DNA from: Dehalococcoidales bacterium
Lineage (GTDB): Bacteria; Chloroflexota; Dehalococcoidia; Dehalococcoidales; RBG-16-60-22
Assembly: GCA_026416775.1 (NCBI GenBank)
Contig: JAOAEN010000020.1
Span: 2,528-9,798, forward strand
Direction of reading: 5' to 3'
DNA length: 7,271 nucleotides
Shown: one piece after another, positions 1 to 6,349 of the stretch
Layout of the letters: every line of letters starts with the position of its first letter
How positions within the stretch are numbered: the stretch's first letter is position 1
Translations under genes and position numbers: made by a program
The notes under the pieces: model-generated
What the model was told of the DNA's origin: nothing
What the model saw: only the letters and a program-made list of their open reading frames with translations
The model's database searches: none

Positions 1-517
1 AGTTTGCTCCATCAAGGACGCGTCGTTTCAGGGCAAAAAAACCGCTCATCGGGTCTTTTACCGCCCTCACGGTGGGGAGAAACAGGTGGGCGAGTTTGAT
101 CGCCCCGGCGGAGATTATCCTGCGGGTGCAGCTCCAGCCTTCCATGCCACCGCCGGGGATATAGCGGCTGGCAACGGCGATATCGGCACTGTCCAGTTCC
201 TTCACGAGTGCCGGGATGACCTCAGGTGGGTGCTGGAGGTCCGCGTCCATCACAACGATGGCCTGGCCCTCGCTGTTTTTCATCCCGTGGATGACGGCGG
301 TTGCCAGCCCCCGTTCGGTCCTACGCACGAGGAGCTTCAGGGGATAGCGGCTTGAGAGCGCTTGAATGGCTTCAATGGTACCGTCGCGGCTATTATCGTC
401 CACGAAGACGATTTCATAGTCGTAGCCGGTCATCGCCCGGGCGGTTCTTTCCACAAGGGGAACGACGTTCTCGCGCTCGTTATAGGTGGGAATAATGATG
501 GAAATTGCCTTTGCCAT
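1..517 (-). CDS. Family 2 glycosyltransferase, polyprenol/dolichyl-phosphate mannosyltransferase type (3' part cut by window edge)
   Basis: Reading the minus strand from ATG at 517-515 gives 172 residues without a stop before the window edge, so the C-terminus is missing. The protein shows the GT-A core of GT2 enzymes of the DPM1/DPMS-like group: IIIPTYNE (residues 7-14), the nucleotide-binding DDNSRDGT (40-47), RRTERGLA (65-72), the metal-binding DADLQHPP (91-98), ASRY (116-119) and DPMSGFF (155-161). Such enzymes move mannose or glucose from a GDP- or UDP-sugar to polyprenyl phosphate at the cytoplasmic membrane face, for later glycan or protein glycosylation. The sugar cannot be told from sequence. 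An in-frame TGA lies seven codons upstream with no other ATG, GTG or TTG between, so the start is firm. The Shine-Dalgarno is weak (GGCAGG). Many relatives carry a C-terminal membrane or GtrA-like domain, which would lie outside the window. Confidence 0.9.
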   Translation of the reverse strand, partial: MAKAISIIIPTYNERENVVPLVERTARAMTGYDYEIVFVDDNSRDGTIEAIQALSSRYPLKLLVRRTERGLATAVIHGMKNSEGQAIVVMDADLQHPPEVIPALVKELDSADIAVASRYIPGGGMEGWSCTRRIISAGAIKLAHLFLPTVRAVKDPMSGFFALKRRVLDGAN

Positions 518-537
518 GCGGAAACCTGCCAGCTCTC

Positions 538-566
538 ATGATAGCACAACGACCGTGGTGTGGCAA
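538..566 (-). promoter_or_regulatory. Predicted sigma70-type promoter of the glycosyltransferase gene
   Basis: On the minus strand, TTGCCA (566-561, 5 of 6 to the -35 consensus) is followed after 17 bp by TATCAT (543-538, 5 of 6), preceded by TGC as in an extended -10. Transcription would start near 531, giving a leader of only about 14 nt before the ATG at 517. Confidence 0.55.
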
Positions 567-610
567 AACTCCAGCTTTGTTTACGTTGGCTTATTTCCTT
601 CACCATCTTG

Positions 611-672
611 ATCCCCCTTTCACACATGTCCATTCACGTGGTTGGTAAATTCAATTGTGTGAGAGGGGGGAT
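611..672. repeat. Imperfect inverted repeat, arms of 16 and 17 nt, between two divergent promoters
   Basis: The left arm 611-626 (ATCCCCCTTTCACACA) is complementary to the right arm 656-672 (TGTGTGAGAGGGGGGAT) apart from one G-T wobble and one extra G. The 29-nt space between them contains a second dyad at 630-645, centred on CACGTG with flanking CCA/TGG. Neither side carries a U-run after the stem, so it does not look like an intrinsic terminator. It could be a regulator-binding region for one or both divergent promoters, a relic of a small inverted-repeat element, or an RNA hairpin if transcribed. No gene is seen in 518-811; this repeat and the two flanking promoters are all I can identify there. 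Confidence 0.6.
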
Positions 673-727
673 AAGTGATAAAAAATGATTTGGGCATCGG
701 CAGCGTGGGTCAGACAGGACCTCGTGT

Positions 728-756
728 TTGACAAAGGATGAATCCAATTATATCAT
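728..756 (+). promoter_or_regulatory. Predicted strong sigma70-type promoter of the SnoaL-like gene
   Basis: A perfect -35 TTGACA (728-733) and TATCAT (751-756, 5 of 6) are separated by the optimal 17 bp. Transcription would start near 763, leaving a leader of about 58 nt that ends in the strong Shine-Dalgarno AAGGAGG (804-810). Confidence 0.7.
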
Positions 757-820
757 TTTACGAAATCACTTTTGCCGCCTGTTTATCGCCTTCGTAGGAT
801 TGTAAGGAGGTATGAAAAAG

Positions 821-1252
821 ATGACCAAGCAGGAGTTTCTGGAGTACATCGGGCATTTCAACAGCAAGCGCTTTGATAAGGTTGCCAGTTACTTTGCTCC
901 CGATGTTACCGTGGAGTACCCGGACAATTTCTTCGGTGCACCGATAGCCCCGCTCACTCTTCACGGACCGCAGGAGTTCATCAATAACTACCGGGCGCTC
1001 ACGGAGCACACGAAGGAGGTCCTTGAGGTGGGAGATTTTCTTGCCGAGGGAAACAAGGTCTTTGTGGAGCTTTATACAGAGTTCATCACTTTGAAGGACC
1101 CGCCGCCCGGCTCAAGACAGGGATGGAAGAAGGGTGATATCCACATCATGACCAACTGGGTGCTCTATGACCTTGACGAGAACGGCAAGATGAAGCGCAT
1201 CCGGATCGCCCATTTCCGCAATCATGACCCGAAGACGGCGAAGTACAAATGA
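821..1252 (+). CDS. SnoaL-like / NTF2-superfamily small protein, function unknown
   Basis: The gene encodes 143 residues with the layout of the SnoaL-like NTF2 fold. An N-terminal helix (about residues 3-22) leads into FAPDVTVEYPD (about 25-35), then HGPQEFINNYRAL, and then beta strands including KVFVELYTEF and HIMTNWVLYDLDENGKMKRIRIAHF. This fold forms a cone-shaped pocket used by cyclases, isomerases, dehydratases and many binding proteins, so the substrate cannot be assigned. I see no signal peptide or membrane segment, so it should be cytoplasmic. The upstream in-frame ATG at 812 lies 1 nt after AAGGAGG, too close for initiation. The ATG at 821 lies 10 nt after it and is preferred; the choice changes only three residues. 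It has its own strong promoter and looks monocistronic. Its TGA stop was created by a 17-bp tandem duplication. Confidence 0.75.
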   Translation: MTKQEFLEYIGHFNSKRFDKVASYFAPDVTVEYPDNFFGAPIAPLTLHGPQEFINNYRALTEHTKEVLEVGDFLAEGNKVFVELYTEFITLKDPPPGSRQGWKKGDIHIMTNWVLYDLDENGKMKRIRIAHFRNHDPKTAKYK

Positions 1253-1267
1253 CGGCGAAGTACAAAT
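1234..1267 (+). repeat. Perfect 17-bp tandem duplication across the stop codon of the SnoaL-like gene
   Basis: The unit GACGGCGAAGTACAAAT occurs at 1234-1250 and again, identically, at 1251-1267. The current stop TGA (1250-1252) is formed by the junction of the two copies. The second copy runs into TAA (1267-1269), which would be the stop if there were only one copy. The encoded end (TAKYK) is the same either way. Confidence 0.95.
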
Positions 1268-1299
1268 AATGTCTCATGATGTGCAGGGGTCTCTTTCTA

Positions 1300-1329
1300 T
1301 TGTGATAGCCTTATAATTTATGTTATACT
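1300..1329 (+). promoter_or_regulatory. Predicted promoter of the rpsB-tsf-pyrH-frr operon
   Basis: TTGTGA (1300-1305, 4 of 6) and TATACT (1324-1329, 5 of 6) are 18 bp apart, and TG at 1321-1322 makes an extended -10. Transcription would begin near 1336, giving a leader of about 55 nt before the TTG start of rpsB. A T-run (1331-1337) lies around the start site. TATAAT at 1312-1317 is a perfect -10 match but lacks a -35 at the right distance. Confidence 0.6.
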
Positions 1330-1390
1330 GTTTTTTTGAGACCTAATTCCTGAATACCTATGATTAATATACCAAGGGAGGTCAAACGAA

Positions 1391-2176
1391 TTGCCTGATT
1401 CAGCAACTATCAAGCAGCTCTTGGAAGCTGGTGCCCATTTCGGTCACCAGACCGGTCGCTGGCACCCGCGCATGAAGAACTACATCTTCACAAAGCGCAA
1501 CGGCATCCACATCATTGACCTGGAGAAGACGGTCGTCATGCTGGATAAGGCCTGCGCCTTTGTCCGTGATACGGTAGCCGGCGGTGGTACCATCCTCTTT
1601 GTCGGTACCAAGAAACAGGCGCAGGAGGCAGTGAAGGACGAAGCAACCCGCTGCGGCATGTTCTACGTCAACACCCGCTGGCTGGGAGGCATGCTCACCA
1701 ATTTCAGCACGATCCAGGCACGTATTGACCAGCTGGTGCGGCTGGAGGACCAGCTTGCCAAGGGCGAACTCGGAAGGCTGTCCAAGAAAGAGGCCCTCAG
1801 GCTTAACGAGAAGATTGAGCGTCTCAACCGGCATATGGCCGGTTTCAAGGCGATGACCTCGCTTCCCTCGGCGCTTTTCATCGTTGATCCGACAAAGGAA
1901 GTGATTGCCCTCTCCGAAGCCAAGCGGATGGGTATTCCGGTCGTCGCCATTGTGGACACAAACTGCAATCCTGATGAGATTGATTACCCCATCCCTGCCA
2001 ATGATGATGCCATACGTGCCATCAAGTTCATCTGCGGTAAGATCGCCGATGCGGTGCTTGAAGGCAAAGCCGGGCTTGCCACACAGGTGCCTGCAGAGGC
2101 GCTTGCCGAAAAAGAAGCGGCGGAGGCTGAAGAAGCTGCCCCTGCCGTGGATGCCAATACTCCGGATGAGAAGTAA
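1391..2176 (+). CDS. rpsB: 30S ribosomal protein S2
   Basis: The 261-residue product is a full-length S2, the protein that sits on the 30S back near S1/S18 and joins late in subunit assembly. Visible family landmarks are [17 protein letters not shown] near the N-terminus, [18 protein letters not shown], the highly conserved [22 protein letters not shown], and [22 protein letters not shown]. The end is an Ala/Glu-rich acidic tail (about residues 233-261), common in S2 and likely disordered. The start is TTG at 1391, 9 nt after the Shine-Dalgarno AAGGGAGG. The first in-frame ATG comes only at about codon 28 and would remove conserved sequence. It is first in the operon, with EF-Ts next, the classic pairing; in many bacteria S2 represses its own mRNA. 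A possible Shine-Dalgarno-masking pairing in its leader is described under findings. Confidence 0.97.
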   Translation: MPDSATIKQLLEAGAHFGHQTGRWHPRMKNYIFTKRNGIHIIDLEKTVVMLDKACAFVRDTVAGGGTILFVGTKKQAQEAVKDEATRCGMFYVNTRWLGGMLTNFSTIQARIDQLVRLEDQLAKGELGRLSKKEALRLNEKIERLNRHMAGFKAMTSLPSALFIVDPTKEVIALSEAKRMGIPVVAIVDTNCNPDEIDYPIPANDDAIRAIKFICGKIADAVLEGKAGLATQVPAEALAEKEAAEAEEAAPAVDANTPDEK

Positions 2177-2181
2177 GGAGG
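2175..2181 (+). promoter_or_regulatory. Shine-Dalgarno of tsf overlapping the rpsB stop
   Basis: AAGGAGG begins with the last two bases of the rpsB TAA stop (2174-2176) and lies 5 nt before the TTG at 2187. It decides this start over the ATG at 2205 and places tsf initiation where ribosomes leave rpsB. Confidence 0.85.
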
Positions 2182-2186
2182 TTCAC

Positions 2187-2690
2187 TTGGAAATCACCTC
2201 AGCGATGATTAAAGAGCTCAGGGAGATTACCGGCGCCGGTATCATGGAATGCCGTAATGCCCTTGTTAGCTGTAATGGAAGCGTTGATAAGGCGGTGGCG
2301 CTCCTGCGGGAGAAGGGCTTCGCCAAGGCCCAGAAGAAGGCGGAGCGGGTTACCAGTCAGGGGCTGGTGGATGCCTATATCCATACCGCCGGGCGTGTGG
2401 GGGCAATGGTTGAATTGAACTGCGAGACCGATTTTGTCGCCCGCACCGATGAGTTCAAGCAGCTTGCCCACTGTCTTGCCATGCAGGTTGCTGCCATGGC
2501 ACCGAAATATATCTCCGAGGAAGAGATCAAAGAAGGGGAAGATATCAACCCCAAGGAAGCCTGCCTCCTTTCCCAGCCGTACATCAAGGACCCCACCAGG
2601 ACGGTAAAGGACATCATCGTTGAGACGATTGCCAAGGTAGGGGAGAATATCAGGGTACGCCGTTTTGTCCGCTACGAACTCGGTAACTGA
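2187..2690 (+). CDS. tsf: Translation elongation factor Ts, short form
   Basis: EF-Ts is the guanine nucleotide exchange factor that recycles EF-Tu-GDP to EF-Tu-GTP. The N-terminal UBA-like domain (about residues 1-40) carries [19 protein letters not shown]. The core follows with [15 protein letters not shown], whose TDFV (81-84) is the segment that reaches into EF-Tu and disturbs Mg2+ binding. At 167 residues it is the short form, well below the roughly 280 residues of E. coli, and lacks room for a duplicated core and long coiled-coil. Short forms are known from several lineages. The start is TTG at 2187, 5 nt after a perfect AAGGAGG that overlaps the rpsB stop; the next in-frame ATG (2205) is 23 nt away from it. 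The reading frame is open far upstream inside rpsB, but that part is not tsf. It is 10 nt from rpsB, so translation is probably coupled. Confidence 0.95.
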   Translation: MEITSAMIKELREITGAGIMECRNALVSCNGSVDKAVALLREKGFAKAQKKAERVTSQGLVDAYIHTAGRVGAMVELNCETDFVARTDEFKQLAHCLAMQVAAMAPKYISEEEIKEGEDINPKEACLLSQPYIKDPTRTVKDIIVETIAKVGENIRVRRFVRYELGN

Positions 2691-2698
2691 GGGAAGCC

Positions 2699-3424
2699 AT
2701 GCCCGAGGCCAAGTACAGGCGGATTATGCTCAAGCTGAGCGGTGAGGCACTGCGCGGCGGGCATAGCTACGGTATTGATACGGCGATTTTAAACCACATT
2801 GCCACCGAGATAAAAAAGGTGATGGTGCTCGGCGTCAGTGTGGGGATCACGGTGGGGGGAGGCAACATCTGGCGAGGTGCCCAGGCGGAGGCCGCCGGCA
2901 TGGAGCGGGTTACGGCGGACTATGCCGGTATGCTGGCAACCGTGATCAATGCCCTTGCCCTTCAGGACGTGCTGGAGAGGCAGGGCATAGATACGAGGAC
3001 GCAATCCGCGCTGGACATAAAGCAGGTGGCGGAACCCTATATCAGGAGACGGGCAGTCCGGCACCTGGAGAAGGGGCGTGTCGTCATCTTTGCCGGGGGT
3101 ACCGGCAATCCCTACATGACCGCGGATACCGCCGCGGCGCTCCGTGCTATTGAGATCGGGGCGAATGTCCTGCTCATGATCAAGAACGGTGTTGATGGCA
3201 TTTATACCGCCGACCCGCGAAAAGACCCGAGGGCAAAGAAAATTGACCGTATCTCCCATCTTGAGGTGCTCAACCAGCGCCTTGCGGTGATGGATACCAC
3301 GGCGCTTACCTTATGCTTTGATAACAGGCTACCGATAATTGTCTTTGACCTTGAAACCAAGGACGGCATACTGAAGGCGGTCCTCGGTGAGCCCATCGGC
3401 ACTCTGGTATCAAGCGAGGTGTGA
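2699..3424 (+). CDS. pyrH: Uridylate (UMP) kinase
   Basis: This 241-residue cytoplasmic enzyme of the amino acid kinase fold converts UMP and ATP to UDP and ADP, feeding RNA, DNA and UDP-sugar synthesis. The bacterial UMP kinases are hexamers unrelated to eukaryotic UMP/CMP kinase. Landmarks are the phosphate-binding KLSGEAL (residues 12-18), GGGNIWRG (53-60), the [18 protein letters not shown] helix that typifies Pyr[22 protein letters not shown] starting at 133 (acceptor and nucleotide loop), and [13 protein letters not shown] from 165 (ATP site). Length and all motifs fit the family, so it should be active. The start ATG follows GAGGG at 2689-2693, which overlaps the tsf stop. Its position between tsf and frr is one of the best conserved arrangements in bacteria. 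Confidence 0.97.
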   Translation: MPEAKYRRIMLKLSGEALRGGHSYGIDTAILNHIATEIKKVMVLGVSVGITVGGGNIWRGAQAEAAGMERVTADYAGMLATVINALALQDVLERQGIDTRTQSALDIKQVAEPYIRRRAVRHLEKGRVVIFAGGTGNPYMTADTAAALRAIEIGANVLLMIKNGVDGIYTADPRKDPRAKKIDRISHLEVLNQRLAVMDTTALTLCFDNRLPIIVFDLETKDGILKAVLGEPIGTLVSSEV

Positions 3425-3429
3425 TGTCT

Positions 3430-3987
3430 ATGGTTACTGATACGCTCAGGACAACCGATGAGAAGATGAAAAACTCAATCAAGGTCTTCCGCGCTGACCT
3501 TGCCGCAATACGCACCGGACATGCCTCGCCGGCTCTTGTTGAGGGTGTCAAGGTGGACTACGGGGGAGTCCCCCTGCCGCTGAACCAACTCGCCACCATT
3601 ACCGCACCGGAAGCCAACTTGATCCTTATCCAGCCCTGGGACAAGAATTCGATCGGTATCATTATGAAGACAATCCAGAAGTCTGAGCTGGGGTTGAACC
3701 CCACCAGTGATGGTAATGTCATCCGGATCGTCGTCCCGCCGCTGAGCGAGGAAAGGCGTCAGGAGCTGATCAAGGTGGTCTATCGCCATGCGGAAGAGAA
3801 GCGTGTTGCCATACGTAATATCAGGCATGAGGCGATGAATAAGCTCAGGGCCCTTGAGAAGAACAAGGAAATCTCGCAGGACGAGTTCAAGCGTGCTCAA
3901 GACCAGCTACAGAAACTCACCGATGCCTGCATTGCCGAGATTGATAAGCTGGCAAAGATCAAGGAGCAGGAGCTTTTAGAGGTTTAG
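3430..3987 (+). CDS. frr: Ribosome recycling factor
   Basis: RRF works with EF-G to split the post-termination ribosome so that subunits and mRNA can be reused. The product is 185 residues and aligns without gaps to the E. coli protein as I recall it (MVTD over MISD), which selects the ATG at 3430. GTG 3421 and ATG 3424 are also in frame; 3421 is too close to the Shine-Dalgarno GAGG (3416-3419), while 3424 remains possible. Domain I is the three-helix bundle (residues 1-30 and about 105-185). Domain II is the beta module between them, with VDYGGVPLPLNQLATI and LGLNPTSDGNVIRI. The functionally important Arg132 is present (IRNIR). Two usually basic Arg positions nearby are His: residue 31 (RTGHASP instead of RTGRASP) and residue 133. 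The pyrH stop lies 5 nt upstream, so coupling is likely. Confidence 0.96.
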   Translation: MVTDTLRTTDEKMKNSIKVFRADLAAIRTGHASPALVEGVKVDYGGVPLPLNQLATITAPEANLILIQPWDKNSIGIIMKTIQKSELGLNPTSDGNVIRIVVPPLSEERRQELIKVVYRHAEEKRVAIRNIRHEAMNKLRALEKNKEISQDEFKRAQDQLQKLTDACIAEIDKLAKIKEQELLEV

Positions 3988-4033
3988 GACCGGTATTGCC
4001 TTTTCCCCATCACGGGAGACGGCGCGGGATGGT

Positions 4034-4732
4034 ATGCTGGAGTTAACGACACTTCCCCGTCATGTGGCGTTTATTCTCGATGGTAACGGCAGGTGGGCGG
4101 AAAAACGTGGCCTGTCCCGTCTTGATGGTCACCGTGCCGGTGTGAAGAACATCCGCCGTGTCCTGGAATGTCTGGGGAGGTACGGTATCCCCTTCGTTAC
4201 CTTCTATGCCTTTTCCACGGAAAACTGGAACCGTCCTGCCGAAGAGGTCAACGGTCTTTTCGAGCTCCTTGCAGAGGTCGTTGCAAAGGAAAGCCGCGAG
4301 CTCCATAAGAAGGGGGTGAGGATACGCCATATCGGTCGTCTTCAGGGGCTGCCTGAACATGTGCAGGAATGCATCACACAGGCTGTGAAGCTTACTGAAA
4401 ATAACCGCGGCATGACGCTTACGATTGCCCTGAACTACGGGGGGCGTGCCGAAATCCTGGATGCGGTAGCCCGTATCATTGCTGATGGTGTGCCGGCTTC
4501 CGAAATCAGCGAGGAGCTATTTGCGAGATACCTCTATACGGCAGGGCTACCCGATGTTGACCTTGTGATCCGTACGAGCGGCGAGCTGCGGATCAGCAAT
4601 TTCCTGCTGTGGCAATCGGCCTACAGCGAGTTCTATTTTACCCCCGTCCTCTGGCCGGATTTTGACGAGGAGGAGCTTGAGCAGGCATTGCTTGCATACA
4701 GCAGGCGCCAGAGGCGGTTTGGCGGGCTTTAG
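4034..4732 (+). CDS. uppS: Isoprenyl (undecaprenyl) diphosphate synthase, cis-prenyltransferase
   Basis: The enzyme condenses farnesyl diphosphate with isopentenyl diphosphate units in cis to make the C55 carrier for peptidoglycan and other envelope glycans. The 232-residue product has all hallmark motifs: HVAFILDGNGRWA with the catalytic Asp16 (E. coli Asp26), GHRAG with His33, YAFSTENWNRP with Trp65 and Arg67, LNYGGRAEI, and RTSGELRISNFLLWQSAYSEFYF with Arg180, Arg186 and Ser188 for pyrophosphate and Glu199 for Mg2+. Chain length cannot be read from sequence with certainty; the family default is C55. The Shine-Dalgarno is weak (GGGA-like before ATG 4034). The 46-nt gap after frr, the widest in the operon, shows no terminator or clear promoter. 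The downstream neighbour cdsA continues the envelope theme. Confidence 0.95.
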   Translation: MLELTTLPRHVAFILDGNGRWAEKRGLSRLDGHRAGVKNIRRVLECLGRYGIPFVTFYAFSTENWNRPAEEVNGLFELLAEVVAKESRELHKKGVRIRHIGRLQGLPEHVQECITQAVKLTENNRGMTLTIALNYGGRAEILDAVARIIADGVPASEISEELFARYLYTAGLPDVDLVIRTSGELRISNFLLWQSAYSEFYFTPVLWPDFDEEELEQALLAYSRRQRRFGGL

Positions 4733-4743
4733 GCAAGGGTTTC

Positions 4744-5583
4744 ATGCTCAAAAAAAGGGTGATTACCGCGCTCTGGGGGCTTCCCCTCGTTATTGTTGCG
4801 GTGTGGTTTTCATGCCCGGAGTACCCCTTCCCGCTGTTCAGTCTGTTTTTTGCCGTGTGGGGTGTCCTTGCTGCCCTTGAGTTTTACCGGATGACGGGGG
4901 TCTCATCTTCCGTTCCGCTTACGGTTTTCGGGCTGGTGGCGGTCCTCCTCTTTATCACCTATCCCCATTGTACCTTTCCTCTAGCCCTTCCCGTGCTTTT
5001 GACGGCAACCGTGGTGCTTTCGCTTTTCATGATCGTGCCCATGCGGACGAGAGAAGGCGTTTTCGCCAGGTGGGCATGGATGGTTGCCGGGGTGATTTAT
5101 ATCGGCTGGCTCTTGAGCCTGCTGGTGCGGGTGCGCCTGGAAGAAACCGCCGGCTTTCCCCATGCCGGGCGCAACCTCATTTTTCTCGTGCTTTTCAGCA
5201 ACTTCGCCTCGGATACCATGGCTTTCTTCATCGGGAAGGCATTCGGCAGGCATAAGCTTGCCCCGCAGATCAGCCCCGGGAAAACCTGGGAAGGGGCTTT
5301 TGCCGGCCTTTGCGGCGGGATTATCGTCGGGATGCTTTTTGCCCTTGATAGTCCCTTGCGTGTATTCGGAAGCCTCTGGCAGGCAGGGCTTATCGGTGGG
5401 GTAATCAGCATCTTCGGCCAGCTCGGCGATCTGGCGGAATCCCTTCTCAAGCGCAACACCGGGGTGAAGGACTCGGGCAGTTTCCTTGCGGGCCACGGCG
5501 GTTTTCTGGACAGGCTTGATAGCGTGCTCCTTGCCGGGGTGGTGGTATTCCTTTACCGTGTTTTCGTCGCCATTATGGTATAG
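4744..5583 (+). CDS. cdsA: Phosphatidate cytidylyltransferase (CDP-diglyceride synthase)
   Basis: CdsA makes CDP-diacylglycerol from phosphatidic acid and CTP, the branch-point precursor of bacterial phospholipids, in the cytoplasmic membrane. The 279-residue protein is very hydrophobic, with several predicted membrane helices from about residue 8 onward and a last one at about 260-278. Its C-terminal half carries the family landmarks: the segment around FASDTMAFFIGKAFGRHKLAPQ followed by SPGKTWEGAFAG, then GQLGDLAES, then the signature from Ser233 to Asp259 with Lys236, Arg237, Lys242, Asp243, His251, Gly252-253, Asp256, Arg257 and Asp259 all in place. One position differs: where most members have Pro before GHGG, this one has Ala249. 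It starts 11 nt after uppS with AAGGG as Shine-Dalgarno. In many bacteria dxr follows cdsA; here rsmG follows instead. Confidence 0.95.
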   Translation: MLKKRVITALWGLPLVIVAVWFSCPEYPFPLFSLFFAVWGVLAALEFYRMTGVSSSVPLTVFGLVAVLLFITYPHCTFPLALPVLLTATVVLSLFMIVPMRTREGVFARWAWMVAGVIYIGWLLSLLVRVRLEETAGFPHAGRNLIFLVLFSNFASDTMAFFIGKAFGRHKLAPQISPGKTWEGAFAGLCGGIIVGMLFALDSPLRVFGSLWQAGLIGGVISIFGQLGDLAESLLKRNTGVKDSGSFLAGHGGFLDRLDSVLLAGVVVFLYRVFVAIMV

Positions 5584-5620
5584 ATAATTCGCAGGTGGCT
5601 TTCGATTCGGGTGTGGACGG

Positions 5621-6343
5621 ATGGAAGAGCTTGAATCAGGGGCGGCAAAGCTCGGATTTTACCTTACTGCCGAACAGCTCGGGAAGTTCCGCCGGTACTA
5701 CGAGGAGCTCGTTCGCTGGAATGAAAAAATCAACCTTACTGCTATCACCGGCTATCGCGAGGTACAGACCAGACATTTCCTTGACTCGCTGACGGTGGCA
5801 CCGGAGATAGCGATGCCTGGCCTCGGCCGGGGCATCAGGCTCATTGATATCGGCACCGGGGCGGGGCTACCGGGTATCCCTCTGAAGATCGTCCTCCCTG
5901 AGATTGACCTTGTGCTTCTTGAGGCAACAGCAAAGAAGGTGCGGTTTCTTGAGCATCTCGTTGGTGTCCTCGGGCTTGAGGGCGTCGGGATTGCCCAGGG
6001 CAGGGCTGAAGAGCTTGCCCGCAGGGCGGATCTCCGTGAGGGATTTGACGTGGCGGTGGGACGTGCCGTGGCGGCCCTGCCGGTTCTGAGTGAGCTTCTG
6101 CTTCCATTCTGCAGGGTGGGGGGGCTGGCGATTGCCCCGAAGAAGGGGAACATTGCGGATGAGATCGGCGCTTCCCTGCGTGCGCTTGAGTTGCTGGGAG
6201 GCAGGCTTGAATCGGTCAAACCCGTCATGCTTGAAGAGCTCGGTAGGGACAGGTATCTCGTGATGATGAGAAAGGTGAGCCCCACTCCCCCACAGTACCC
6301 GCGCCGGGCCGGCATCCCGCAGAAAAGACCGCTTGAGCTATAG
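5621..6343 (+). CDS. rsmG: 16S rRNA (guanine-N7) methyltransferase RsmG
   Basis: RsmG (GidB) methylates G527 (E. coli numbering) of the 16S rRNA 530 loop using S-adenosylmethionine; loss of it is known to give low-level streptomycin resistance. The 240-residue product matches the family in length (Gram-positive members are about 239) and motifs. KINLTAIT (residues 36-43) is followed by HFLDSL (52-57), the SAM-binding LIDIGTGAGLPGIPLKI (from 74), LEATAKKVRFLEHL, GRAEELAR, VGRAVAALPVLSELLLPF, and the C-terminal TPPQYPRRAGIPQKRPL. ATG 5621 is the only usable start in this frame after the upstream region, though its Shine-Dalgarno (GGACGG region) is poor; translation may depend on coupling to cdsA, which ends 37 nt before. 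It ends the co-directional run and its stop codon overlaps the end of a minus-strand gene. Confidence 0.95.
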   Translation: MEELESGAAKLGFYLTAEQLGKFRRYYEELVRWNEKINLTAITGYREVQTRHFLDSLTVAPEIAMPGLGRGIRLIDIGTGAGLPGIPLKIVLPEIDLVLLEATAKKVRFLEHLVGVLGLEGVGIAQGRAEELARRADLREGFDVAVGRAVAALPVLSELLLPFCRVGGLAIAPKKGNIADEIGASLRALELLGGRLESVKPVMLEELGRDRYLVMMRKVSPTPPQYPRRAGIPQKRPLEL

Positions 6344-6349
6344 CTCGGG
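6332..6349. other. Palindrome containing both convergent stop codons; possible weak bidirectional terminator
   Basis: GAGCTATAGCTC (6335-6346) is a perfect 12-bp palindrome. The TAG stop of rsmG (6341-6343) and the TAG stop of the minus-strand gene (6340-6338) sit side by side in its centre. Allowing G-U pairs, the plus-strand RNA can form a 7-bp stem, 6332-6338 with 6343-6349, with a UAUA loop. The following plus-strand sequence is only modestly T-rich (GTTGCTTTCTTC), and the minus-strand flank contains TCTTTTC, so termination is possible but would be weak. Confidence 0.45.

Noticed and set aside
86..355. 89-codon open frame on the plus strand at the left edge
   Set aside because: It is antisense to the glycosyltransferase, whose motifs are unmistakable on the minus strand.
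1297..1308. CTAT/ATAG hairpin after the SnoaL-like gene as a terminator
   Set aside because: The stem has only four AT-rich pairs and overlaps the rpsB -35 box, and the next T-run is more than 20 nt away.
1400..1834. 144-codon open frame on the minus strand opposite rpsB
   Set aside because: It lies wholly inside rpsB, has no recognisable domain and no promoter or ribosome binding site; it is a shadow.
1905..2186. Upstream extension of the tsf reading frame into rpsB
   Set aside because: The frame is open, but the extension reads as a basic, low-complexity string. EF-Ts homology and the Shine-Dalgarno begin at 2187.
4029..4046. Five-codon open frame (MVCWS) overlapping the uppS start
   Set aside because: It could be read as a regulatory upstream ORF, but it lacks a good Shine-Dalgarno and is so short that chance explains it.
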